NCBI GenBank assembly: GCA_029256565.1
Contig: JAQSXQ010000157.1
Span: 1-5,644 of the forward strand
Direction of reading: 5' to 3'
Length of the DNA stretch: 5,644 nt
Source: Mycobacterium sp.
GTDB lineage: Bacteria; Actinomycetota; Actinomycetes; Mycobacteriales; Mycobacteriaceae
Position 1 is the first letter of the stretch, and each line of letters starts with the position of its first letter. Position numbers and translations under genes: made by a program. Below, in pieces: positions 1 through 5,551 of this stretch. The notes under the pieces are model-generated. The model had not been told where the DNA came from, ran no database searches, and saw nothing but the letters and a program-made list of their open reading frames with translations.

Positions 1-332
1 ACCACCGACAGGTAGCGCAGGTAGTCGGCCCGCTCGGCGTCGACCTCCTCGGTGCGCATCTTGCCGTCGGTGCCGCGGTACATCGCGGTGGCGGCGAGCA
101 GCAGCACGAACGGGAAGAACAGCATCGTCGGCGAGATGAGCCGCATGCCCGTGGCGAACAGCGCCACGATCATGCCCACGATGAGGAGCACGATCAGGTA
201 GGGCAGCACCCGGCGCAGCAGCGACGGGGGGACGAGTCGCGGCAGTTCCGGCGGTGGCTCGATGGTGATGGTGCCCTTGCGGGTGGCCGGCGCCGGAATG
301 CGGCGGCGGGCCTCGAAGATCAACCTAGACAT
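1..332 (-). CDS. eccC3: ESX-3 secretion ATPase EccC3, N-terminal part (cut by window edge)
   Basis: This is the N-terminal 110 residues of the FtsK/SpoIIIE-type motor ATPase of ESX-3, a membrane core component that engages the secreted PE/PPE and Esx substrates. The protein begins MSRLIFEARRR, then has a Pro-rich stretch (about 26-37, with PPPELPR and PPSLLRR). Two membrane segments follow, at about 42-62 and 68-84, and then a basic/acidic stretch leading to EEVDAERADYLRYLSV. This closely resembles M. tuberculosis EccC3 (Rv0284) as I recall it. The ATPase domains lie beyond the left edge. The start is ATG at 332, 30 bases after the eccB3 stop, with a modest GGAG at 347-344 about 11 bases upstream. 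It lies in the eccA3-eccB3-eccC3 operon and presumably shares the iron-responsive promoter. Confidence 0.95.
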   Translation of the reverse strand, partial: MSRLIFEARRRIPAPATRKGTITIEPPPELPRLVPPSLLRRVLPYLIVLLIVGMIVALFATGMRLISPTMLFFPFVLLLAATAMYRGTDGKMRTEEVDAERADYLRYLSV

Positions 333-363
333 GCGCGATCCCGCTCCGCTTCTCGCTGATCAT
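325..363 (-). CDS. Possible 12-residue linking ORF between eccB3 and eccC3
   Basis: This short ORF encodes MISEKRSGIAHV. Its ATG (363-361) shares one base with the eccB3 stop in a TGATG arrangement. Its TAG (327-325) lies just inside eccC3, so the two reading frames overlap by 8 bases. A strong purine Shine-Dalgarno-like run, GAGGGAG (378-372), sits 8 bases before this ATG, inside the eccB3 C-terminal codons. That is a better ribosome site than the one before the eccC3 ATG. It may act as a translational relay that delivers ribosomes to eccC3 rather than encode a functional peptide. It may also be chance. No homology is recognised. Confidence 0.25.
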   Translation of the reverse strand: MISEKRSGIAHV

Positions 364-1946
364 CACGGCGTCTCCCTCACCACGGCCGGGCTCGGATCGG
401 GTGCCAGCCCATCGTGCGCGAGCAGCGCATCGGCGCGTGACAACGTCGGTCCTTCCGCGAATTGACTGAGCATCGCCCAGGGAATGGGCAGTGCAGGCGG
501 CGTCAGACCCAGTGCCGAGAGGGCGTCGGAGCCGTCCTGTCCGGCCGCGTCCTGATCGATGCCGTAGCGCACCCCGGTGTCGCTGATCCAGAACACCGAT
601 CCGGCGGCAGGTGAGGCCGGCTGCTGGCGGACGTCCTGCCCGACGGTCTGCACCAGGAAGCCGGTGCCGGGAGCGGCGACCACGCGGTTGGCGGTCGTGC
701 CCGTGCCTGCGCCGACGAGCTGGATGGCGCGCAGCCCGTCCTGTACGGGAAGCGCTGCGCCGGAGAGCAATTCGAGCGTTCCACTCGTCGCGTCGACCGG
801 GTGGTCCCAGTGTGCGCACGTCAGCGGCGATGCGGCGGCGTCCACGAGCGTGACGGGCTCACTGGGGTAGGCGTCGACGTCGATGGCGCGGGACACCGGC
901 AACCGGGAGACCTCGTCGGCGCCGAGCCGCGGCGGCTGGTTCAGCCCGTGGGAATCGCTGTTGCGCAGGATGGCCGCCACCACTGGTGAGATCGGCTGCA
1001 GCCCATCGGTGAGCACCGCGTAGTGGCGCAGCGTGTTGTCGGCGTCGAAGGCGGCGACGACCCCGCCGACCGGCGCGGGTACCGGGAAGCCCGGCTGCGA
1101 TCCGGCTCCGGGGATGGCCGGGACGCGCAGTGCCGGCGCCTCGGGCACGGCGTTGAAGAGGCCCGGCGAAATCGCCCGGGGCGCTGGCAGATCGGCGTTG
1201 AGGCCCAGGGCGCCGGTCACCGCGCGGTCGTTGAGATCAACCTGGCTCCGTCGGCCCTGCCACAGCAGCCAGGTGCCCGCGTTGGGGCCGCCGTCGTTGC
1301 GGACCAGGACCGCGTCCTGGTCGGGCAGTGCGGCGGCACGCTCGGTGTCGTCGTCGCCCGAGTCGGTTGCCAGGGGTCCGGCGATCACCGTGACGCCCGC
1401 GGCGGGACCCGACGCGGCATCGCACACCGTCCAGTCGGCGTCGCTCGCGGTGCTCTGCACCATTCGTTCCGGCGCACCGGGGATGCCGATCAGGTTGCCG
1501 CGCGGGAACTGGTCGATCTCGCTGCTCTTGACCATGGTCGGGTTGTCGGCCCGGTTGGCGATGAGACGGGCCGACGTCAGGTTGAGCACGGGATGGACCT
1601 GTTCGCCGAGACGCACGTACAGCGCGGCGGTGTCTCGGTCGGCCAGGATGGCGCTGTCGCCGGCGTCACCCGCCGGCCGGATCAGCGAGAAGATGAAGCA
1701 TCCCGCCAGGCCGGTGATGAGCAGCAGCGCGCCGACGAGCACGGAACGCGACTGGGTCCGCAGCGGATCGACGAGCATCCGCGTGTCGTGCAGTGCGACT
1801 CCGGATGCGATGCGGCGCTGAATGAATCGCCATCCCGACACCTGGTGGCGGGTGACGAAGCCGCGACGGTAGGCCACCCGCTCGGGGTTGTCGTTGTCCG
1901 GCGTGCGCGACGTGAACGTGCGGCGGTCGCCCTGCTGCTCGCTCAT
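363..1946 (-). CDS. eccB3: ESX-3 core membrane protein EccB3
   Basis: EccB is a core component of the ESX membrane complex, with a short cytosolic N-terminus, one membrane helix and a large periplasmic domain. The 527-residue product fits this. It has a hydrophilic N-terminus with the family stretch YRRGFVTRHQVSGWRF (26-41) and ALHDTRMLVDPLRTQSRSV (51-69), then a single membrane helix at about 69-88 ending in FSLIRP. The extracytoplasmic domain carries conserved-looking blocks such as HPVLNLTSARLI (118-129) and FPRGNLIGIPGAPERM (147-162). Two domain cysteines, C175 and C377, could form a disulfide. The C-terminal block ISDTGVRYGI (454-463) and PIPW (487-490) match the family. Length is close to M. 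tuberculosis EccB3 (about 538). The ATG at 1946 overlaps the eccA3 TGA by 4 bases (ATGA) and has GAGGTG 5 bases upstream, indicating translational coupling. Confidence 0.97.
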   Translation of the reverse strand: MSEQQGDRRTFTSRTPDNDNPERVAYRRGFVTRHQVSGWRFIQRRIASGVALHDTRMLVDPLRTQSRSVLVGALLLITGLAGCFIFSLIRPAGDAGDSAILADRDTAALYVRLGEQVHPVLNLTSARLIANRADNPTMVKSSEIDQFPRGNLIGIPGAPERMVQSTASDADWTVCDAASGPAAGVTVIAGPLATDSGDDDTERAAALPDQDAVLVRNDGGPNAGTWLLWQGRRSQVDLNDRAVTGALGLNADLPAPRAISPGLFNAVPEAPALRVPAIPGAGSQPGFPVPAPVGGVVAAFDADNTLRHYAVLTDGLQPISPVVAAILRNSDSHGLNQPPRLGADEVSRLPVSRAIDVDAYPSEPVTLVDAAASPLTCAHWDHPVDATSGTLELLSGAALPVQDGLRAIQLVGAGTGTTANRVVAAPGTGFLVQTVGQDVRQQPASPAAGSVFWISDTGVRYGIDQDAAGQDGSDALSALGLTPPALPIPWAMLSQFAEGPTLSRADALLAHDGLAPDPSPAVVRETP

Positions 1947-3784
1947 GCGGGCACCTCGAGGCCGAGGCCGCGCAGCAGCGGAATGGCGGAGTTGTTGACG
2001 TCGGTGTCGGTGATGGTCATCAGCTCGTCGTCGGTGAAGTCCTCGGAGTCGGAGTGGTCCAGCCGGTACTCGCGCTCCTCCTCCGCTCGTTCGACCAGGT
2101 TGCGGACGAAGCGGCCGTTGCCCGCGATGTCGAGGCTGCGCCGGGCGACCCCGTTCGCGTCGGGCATGGTGGCCGTCGCGAGGTGGGCGAACAGTCTCTC
2201 CATGTGCTCGCGCGCGGCTTCTTCGAAGATGCTGTCGCGCTTCTCGGCCATGCGCATCGCGATCTCGACGAGTTCGTGCGACGAGTAGGACGGGAAGTCG
2301 ATGCTGCGGGTGAAGCGCGAGCGCAGACCCTCGTTGGTGTCGAGGAAGTTGTCGAGGTCGGCGCGGTAGCCGGCGACGATGACGACCAGCCTGTCGCGGT
2401 CGTTCTCCATGCGCGCCAGCAGCGTGTCGATGGCGACGAGACCGAAGTCGTTCTTCGCGCCGGTCGACACCAGCGCATACGCCTCGTCGAGGAAGAGCAC
2501 GCCGTCCAGGGCGCTGTCGATGAGCGCGTTGGTCTTGGCCTCGGTCTCGCCGATGTGCTGGCCGATCAGGTCGGCGCGGTGCACCTCGCGGACGGTCTCC
2601 TTCTTCAGGATGCCCAGACCGCAGTAGATCTTGGCGACCACGCGGGCGATGGTGGTCTTGCCCGTACCGGGTGGGCCCGCGAAGACGAGGTGGTTGGTGC
2701 GCTGTGCGACGGCCAGGCCGCGCTCCTGGCGGCGGATCGCCATGGCGACCGACGACTTCAGCCGGGCCACCTGGTACTTGACCTCTTCGAGCCCGATGAA
2801 CTCCGCGAGTTCGGCCTCGGCCTCGACGAGCAGGTGGGCCTTGCGTTCCTTGGCGCCCGGGTCCACGAAGTCGACCTCGGTCGGCTCCGTCGCGGGGTCC
2901 CACGGGTCGAGGCGGGCTTCGATTCGGGCCGCGGTGGTCGGCACGATCCCGTAGGACGTGTCCGACAGCGCCACCTCCACCTGCTCGTGCTCCGGGTTGG
3001 CGGCGTACAGCTCGGCCAGGGTGTCGGCGGCGTCGAGGTCCTCGCCCTGGGCGCGCAACGACAGGGCCTTGACCAGCGTGCCGTCGACGACGGCGACATC
3101 GACCGGGCCGGACGGGTCCTCGAGGTAGGACAGAGCCGGGGCGAACATGCCGAGCCGGGCCAGTGAGGTGCCCAGGGCGACACGGGCGGCGTGGGCGTAC
3201 GTCGCGTCGAGCTTGGGATCGTTGACCACCGGGGTGAGCAACCGGACGACGTCGGACCACCGCTCGGTGCGGTAGTACATCGCGACGCGTACCCAGCGGG
3301 CGTTCAGCCAGCTCGGCTTGCGCTGGATCAGCTGCTCGACGAGGCGGTCGGCCTCGGCGTAGTCGCCACGATCGGACAGCGTTGCGGCATAGGCGAGTTG
3401 GAAGTCGTCGGCCGTCGTGGCACGGAACTCGAGGTACAGACCGGTGTCGTAGTCGAACCCGAGATCGCCGGGCGTCATCTCGAGCTGACGCTGCAGCACC
3501 CCCGCGGTCGCGACGGTGCGCCACACGGACTCCACGACGCGCGCGCTGGTGTCGCCGGCCGCGGCCAGCCCCGTCCAGGCGTCGCACTGCTCGTGGGCGA
3601 TGCGCGTCAACTCGGCGAAGCCGGTGCGCGCTGCCGCCAGGTCGACTGGGCGACGCCGGTCGTGGACGGTCAGCCCGAGCGTCCGGCTGCACGTCGCAAA
3701 ACGACTCAGAACATCGCGGTCGACCCGCGCCCCCGCAAGCGTGTCACTGCCCATATGCGTCACGAAGGCAATCGCCCCCGCCAT
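1943..3784 (-). CDS. eccA3: ESX-3 AAA+ ATPase EccA3
   Basis: This is a cytosolic AAA+ ATPase of the CbbX/CfxQ type that serves the type VII system, thought to act on chaperone-bound PE/PPE substrates. The 613-residue product has an N-terminal TPR-like helical domain (about 20-285), with paired-helix segments such as the one around ERWSDVVRLLTPVVNDP (174-190). The AAA+ module runs from about 325 to 570. It contains Walker A GPPGTGKT (370-377), Walker B VLFLDEA (429-435), the central segment LIGQHIGETEAKT (406-418), likely arginine-finger residues in GLRSRFTR (486-493), and a sensor-2-like GNGRFVRN (555-562). An acidic tail follows (577-587). It matches M. tuberculosis EccA3 (Rv0282, about 631 residues, also starting MAG) over most of its length. 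The ATG at 3784 abuts AAGGAG with no spacer. ATG at 3754 is possible but has no ribosome site. It is the first gene of the operon, directly behind IdeR boxes. Confidence 0.97.
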   Translation of the reverse strand: MAGAIAFVTHMGSDTLAGARVDRDVLSRFATCSRTLGLTVHDRRRPVDLAAARTGFAELTRIAHEQCDAWTGLAAAGDTSARVVESVWRTVATAGVLQRQLEMTPGDLGFDYDTGLYLEFRATTADDFQLAYAATLSDRGDYAEADRLVEQLIQRKPSWLNARWVRVAMYYRTERWSDVVRLLTPVVNDPKLDATYAHAARVALGTSLARLGMFAPALSYLEDPSGPVDVAVVDGTLVKALSLRAQGEDLDAADTLAELYAANPEHEQVEVALSDTSYGIVPTTAARIEARLDPWDPATEPTEVDFVDPGAKERKAHLLVEAEAELAEFIGLEEVKYQVARLKSSVAMAIRRQERGLAVAQRTNHLVFAGPPGTGKTTIARVVAKIYCGLGILKKETVREVHRADLIGQHIGETEAKTNALIDSALDGVLFLDEAYALVSTGAKNDFGLVAIDTLLARMENDRDRLVVIVAGYRADLDNFLDTNEGLRSRFTRSIDFPSYSSHELVEIAMRMAEKRDSIFEEAAREHMERLFAHLATATMPDANGVARRSLDIAGNGRFVRNLVERAEEEREYRLDHSDSEDFTDDELMTITDTDVNNSAIPLLRGLGLEVPA

Positions 3785-3788
3785 CTCC

Positions 3789-3807
3789 TTATGTATGCCT
3801 AAGCTAA
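3789..3807 (-). promoter_or_regulatory. IdeR (iron regulator) box 1, proximal to eccA3
   Basis: Read on the minus strand, TTAGCTTAGGCATACATAA matches the mycobacterial IdeR consensus TTAGGTTAGSCTAACCTAA at 15 of 19 positions, including both TTA/TAA ends. It ends 4 bases before the chosen eccA3 start codon. Bound IdeR-Fe(II) would cover the likely -10 and transcription start and repress the operon when iron is plentiful. IdeR control of ESX-3 is established in M. tuberculosis and M. smegmatis. The assignment here rests on consensus match and position. Confidence 0.88.
3801..3806 (-). promoter_or_regulatory. Candidate -10 element of the eccA3 promoter
   Basis: TAGCTT on the minus strand fits the mycobacterial TANNNT -10 pattern and lies inside IdeR box 1. 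It would place the transcript start near 3794, leaving only about 10 leader bases before the ATG. No convincing -35 is seen at the usual distance, which is common for mycobacterial promoters. A second TANNNT match, TAACTT at 3820-3815, is an alternative. Confidence 0.3.
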
Positions 3808-3817
3808 CCCGGCGAAG

Positions 3818-3836
3818 TTAGCATTGCATAACTTAA
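3818..3836 (-). promoter_or_regulatory. IdeR-like box 2, distal to eccA3
   Basis: Read on the minus strand, TTAAGTTATGCAATGCTAA matches the IdeR consensus at 14 of 19 positions, with both TTA/TAA ends intact and GTTA and GC in the core. Its centre is 29 bases from that of box 1. It would sit over the -35 region of a promoter whose -10 lies in box 1, so two IdeR dimer pairs could occupy the whole promoter. It is weaker than box 1 and unproven. Confidence 0.6.
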
Positions 3837-3876
3837 CTGTCGAGACGCACGTCCTCCGTTGCTGAAGGCAATGGGC

Positions 3877-3890
3877 GTGACTCCAGTCAC
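3877..3890. repeat. Palindrome GTGACTccAGTCAC, candidate operator
   Basis: Two perfect 6-base inverted arms flank a 2-base centre. The site lies 93 bases upstream of the eccA3 start, outside the IdeR boxes. The symmetry suits a dimeric DNA-binding protein, but I cannot assign one. It is too compact for a transcription terminator. Confidence 0.4.
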
Positions 3891-3917
3891 CGTTTGTCGA
3901 CACTCATTACTTTGCTG

Positions 3918-3929
3918 CGAACGCGTTCG
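3918..3929. repeat. Perfect 12-base palindrome just after the MpaB-like gene
   Basis: CGAACGCGTTCG begins 9 bases past the stop codon of the MpaB-like gene. The 11 bases TGCGAACGCGT (3916-3926) recur at 4858-4868 in the tetR/MpaB-like intergenic region, so both could be sites for the same regulator, such as the neighbouring TetR protein. It is not a mycobacterial LexA box, because the spacing between GAAC and GTTC is 2 rather than 4. Confidence 0.4.
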
Positions 3930-3938
3930 GCGCGAGAC

Positions 3939-4832
3939 TCAGACGAGCGGGATTCCCTTGCGGATCCGTCGGTCCACGTCCTTGAGCAGAACGTTGAATG
4001 GGAACTGCCGGACGAAGGCCGGCACGGCGTGGTTGACGGCTCGCAGCACGGCGATCACCCGGTCGAATCGCTGCTGCCGCCGTTCGTCCCACGGCAGGCG
4101 CATCTCGTCGCGGAATCGCTGCGGCAGGAATCCAGTGGTGATCAGCAGCGCGAAGTCCTCGGATCGCCGCTGGATCGGCCCGGGCAGCTTGACGCCCCGA
4201 ACCCGGCTGGCGGCAATGGGATAGAGGTAGTCGCGGACGGTGTCGTCGATGTGCACCCGTTCCAGCGAGCGCTGCCAGTACTCGTCGAAGGCTGCGCGAT
4301 TGGGCGGCCACATCTCCGGCGGCACCTGCAGCGTGGTGCCGAGGTTCATGCCGTCGGCGTAGTGCTGGTCGGCCTTCTCGCCGTCGAGTTCCCCGACGAA
4401 CAGGCGGTGGATGTCGACGCCGCCCTTGTACAGGCAGGCCGCGACCCACAACTGCAGGTCCTTGTCGAAGGCGTGGTACTTCACCGGGCTGTCGTCGGTC
4501 GAGTAGACCTGCGCGTGCGCCTTGTTGACCGCCCTGCGGTACGCGGCCTTCTGCGCCTCGGTGCCCTTCGTCGCAACCGCGAGGTAGGTGAACGTGGTGC
4601 GCGCCCGCTTGATCGGGTGCAGGTCGACGCGGCCACTCTCGACCCGGCTCTCCAGCACGCCGTAGCCGACGCCGGGGCGGGCCAGCTGCATGATGACGTT
4701 CGCCGGACCGGCCAGCAGCGCGACGCCCATCAGTCCGTCGTCGAAGCTGGCCCCGCGTCGGCCGGTCGAGGCGGCTGTGCGCCGCGCCGGCGCGCTGACC
4801 GGCCACTCCACCGGATTCTCGCTGATCGTCAT
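3939..4832 (-). CDS. MpaB/Lcp-like oxygenase-family protein (DUF2236, Rv0276-like)
   Basis: This is a member of the MpaB / latex-clearing-protein catalytic-domain family (PF09995, formerly DUF2236), related to b-type-haem oxygenases. The substrate is unknown, and I do not claim haem binding. From ATG 4832 it has 297 residues with no signal peptide. Family blocks, numbered from that ATG, are QLARPGVGYGV (49-59), HPIKRARTTFTYL (72-84), KAHAQVY (104-110, with a conserved-looking His at 106), YHAFDKDLQLWVAACLY (119-135), and the tract from PPEMWPP (171-177) to FDEYW (182-186). These are typical of the family. ATG 4832 is preferred because GAAGGG sits 7 bases upstream; an in-frame GTG at 4847 would add 5 residues. 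It is transcribed away from tetR, which probably controls it, and lies upstream of eccA3 on the same strand. The same TetR/DUF2236 pair is Rv0275c/Rv0276 in M. tuberculosis, as I recall. Confidence 0.88.
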   Translation of the reverse strand: MTISENPVEWPVSAPARRTAASTGRRGASFDDGLMGVALLAGPANVIMQLARPGVGYGVLESRVESGRVDLHPIKRARTTFTYLAVATKGTEAQKAAYRRAVNKAHAQVYSTDDSPVKYHAFDKDLQLWVAACLYKGGVDIHRLFVGELDGEKADQHYADGMNLGTTLQVPPEMWPPNRAAFDEYWQRSLERVHIDDTVRDYLYPIAASRVRGVKLPGPIQRRSEDFALLITTGFLPQRFRDEMRLPWDERRQQRFDRVIAVLRAVNHAVPAFVRQFPFNVLLKDVDRRIRKGIPLV

Positions 4833-4915
4833 CGGCCGACCCTTCACCCCATAAATCTGCGAACGCGTGTTTCCTGATATTGCCGCGCCCTGTGGACGGG
4901 TGTCAAGATGGTGCG
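4833..4915. promoter_or_regulatory. Divergent promoter region between tetR and the MpaB-like gene
   Basis: This 83-base gap separates two divergent start codons and should hold both promoters and the TetR operator. An imperfect palindrome with core AACGCGTGTT (4862-4871, 4 of 5 base pairs) lies within TGCGAACGCGTGTT. It shares 11 bases with the perfect palindrome after the MpaB-like gene. The tract 4850-4881 is less GC-rich than its surroundings. A TetR autoregulatory operator here is an inference from gene arrangement. Confidence 0.55.
4904..4909 (+). promoter_or_regulatory. Candidate -10 of tetR for a leaderless transcript
   Basis: CAAGAT matches TANNNT except at its first base, and lies 7-12 bases before the ATG at 4916. 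This is the spacing expected if transcription starts on the start codon itself. There is no good Shine-Dalgarno before that ATG, which fits leaderless expression, common in mycobacteria. Confidence 0.25.
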
Positions 4916-5551
4916 ATGGCTCAAGTCAGGCCGTATGGCGGCGTCGAGGCGGTGGAACGACTCGCCGACCGTCGACGGCGGTTCATCGACGCCGGCCTGG
5001 AGCTGTTGGGTGGCGAGGCCGTGCCCGCCGATCTGACGGTCCGCGCGATCTGCCGCGAGGCCGGGCTGGCCGCGCGCTACTTCTACGAGGGCTTCACCGA
5101 CAAGGACCAGTTCGTCGGCGCGGTCTTCGACGCCGTGATCGCCGAACTCGCCGCCACCACGCAGGCCGCCGTCGCGGCAGCGCCGTGCGCCGAACAGAAC
5201 CGGGCAGGCATGGCCAACATCGTGCACGCCGTGGCCTCCGACGCCAGGATCGGCAGGCTGCTCTTCAGCGCTCAGCTGTCGAATTCGGTGGTGGCGGCCA
5301 AGCGCGCCGAATCCGGGGTGCTGCTCGCGATGCTCTATGGCCGCGAGATCGGCATGGCACTGCGCGTCGATCAGGGCGAACGGACCAGCCGCAAGGGCAT
5401 GGCGACCGCCCACTTCGCGGTCGGCGGCGTGGGGCAGACCATCAGCGCGTGGCTGGCGGGTGACGTCGACCTGACGCCCGACGAACTCGTCGACCAGCTG
5501 GCGGCGATTCTCGACACCATCACCCGCCCGCGCCTGCACGGCGGCGACTGA
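4916..5551 (+). CDS. TetR-family transcriptional regulator (Rv0275c-like)
   Basis: This is a DNA-binding repressor-type protein of 211 residues, a normal TetR length. The N-terminal helix-turn-helix domain spans about 17-70: RRRRFIDAGLELLGG, then LTVRAICREAGLAARYFYEGF (40-60), with the recognition helix around AARYFYEGF (52-60), then TDKDQFVGAVFD. The rest (about 75-205) is an Ala-rich helical ligand/dimer domain whose ligand cannot be predicted. ATG 4916 (MAQVRPYGG) is preferred to an in-frame TTG at 4880, which would add 12 residues unlike the family. It is divergent from the MpaB-like gene, the usual layout for a TetR regulator and its target. It corresponds to Rv0275c of M. tuberculosis by position and appearance, from memory. 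Confidence 0.9.
   Translation: MAQVRPYGGVEAVERLADRRRRFIDAGLELLGGEAVPADLTVRAICREAGLAARYFYEGFTDKDQFVGAVFDAVIAELAATTQAAVAAAPCAEQNRAGMANIVHAVASDARIGRLLFSAQLSNSVVAAKRAESGVLLAMLYGREIGMALRVDQGERTSRKGMATAHFAVGGVGQTISAWLAGDVDLTPDELVDQLAAILDTITRPRLHGGD

Larger units (their letters stand above)
3785..3938. promoter_or_regulatory. Regulatory region between the MpaB-like gene and eccA3
   Basis: This 154-base spacer holds two IdeR-like boxes next to eccA3. Farther out are three other palindromes: GTGACTccAGTCAC at 3877-3890, TGTCGACA at 3895-3902, and CGAACGCGTTCG at 3918-3929. The A+T content rises sharply around 3787-3837 compared with the flanking genes, as expected for a promoter. I see no clear intrinsic terminator after the MpaB-like gene, so read-through into eccA3 is possible. 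No Zur-like box (AT-rich palindrome of the TGAAAATCATTTTCA type) is evident. Confidence 0.75.

Noticed and set aside
1023..3166. Long plus-strand open frames opposite eccA3 and eccB3 (for example 1023-2288 and 2054-3166).
   Set aside because: They are antisense shadows typical of high-GC DNA. Their translations show no recognisable domains, and the opposite strand encodes clear EccA3 and EccB3.
363..3692. The eccB3 reading frame stays open upstream across most of eccA3, giving an apparent protein of over 1,100 residues.
   Set aside because: The upstream half is Arg/Pro-rich out-of-frame reading of eccA3. The true EccB3 N-terminus at 1946 matches the family, has a Shine-Dalgarno and overlaps the eccA3 stop.
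3859..3872. Small hairpin TTGC-tgaag-GCAA near 3860 as a terminator of the MpaB-like gene.
   Set aside because: The stem is only four base pairs with no T-run, too weak to call.
3837..3917. Possible Zur (zinc) box upstream of eccA3, as in M. tuberculosis.
   Set aside because: No AT-rich palindrome resembling the Zur consensus could be found by eye on either strand.
3918..3929. LexA/SOS box suggested by CGAACGCGTTCG.
   Set aside because: The mycobacterial SOS box is TCGAAC-N4-GTTCGA. Here the half-sites are only 2 bases apart and the outer bases do not match.
4833..4847. GTG at 4847 as the start of the MpaB-like gene.
   Set aside because: ATG at 4832 has GAAGGG at ideal spacing. The GTG has a weaker upstream site and adds only five residues. 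It cannot be fully excluded.
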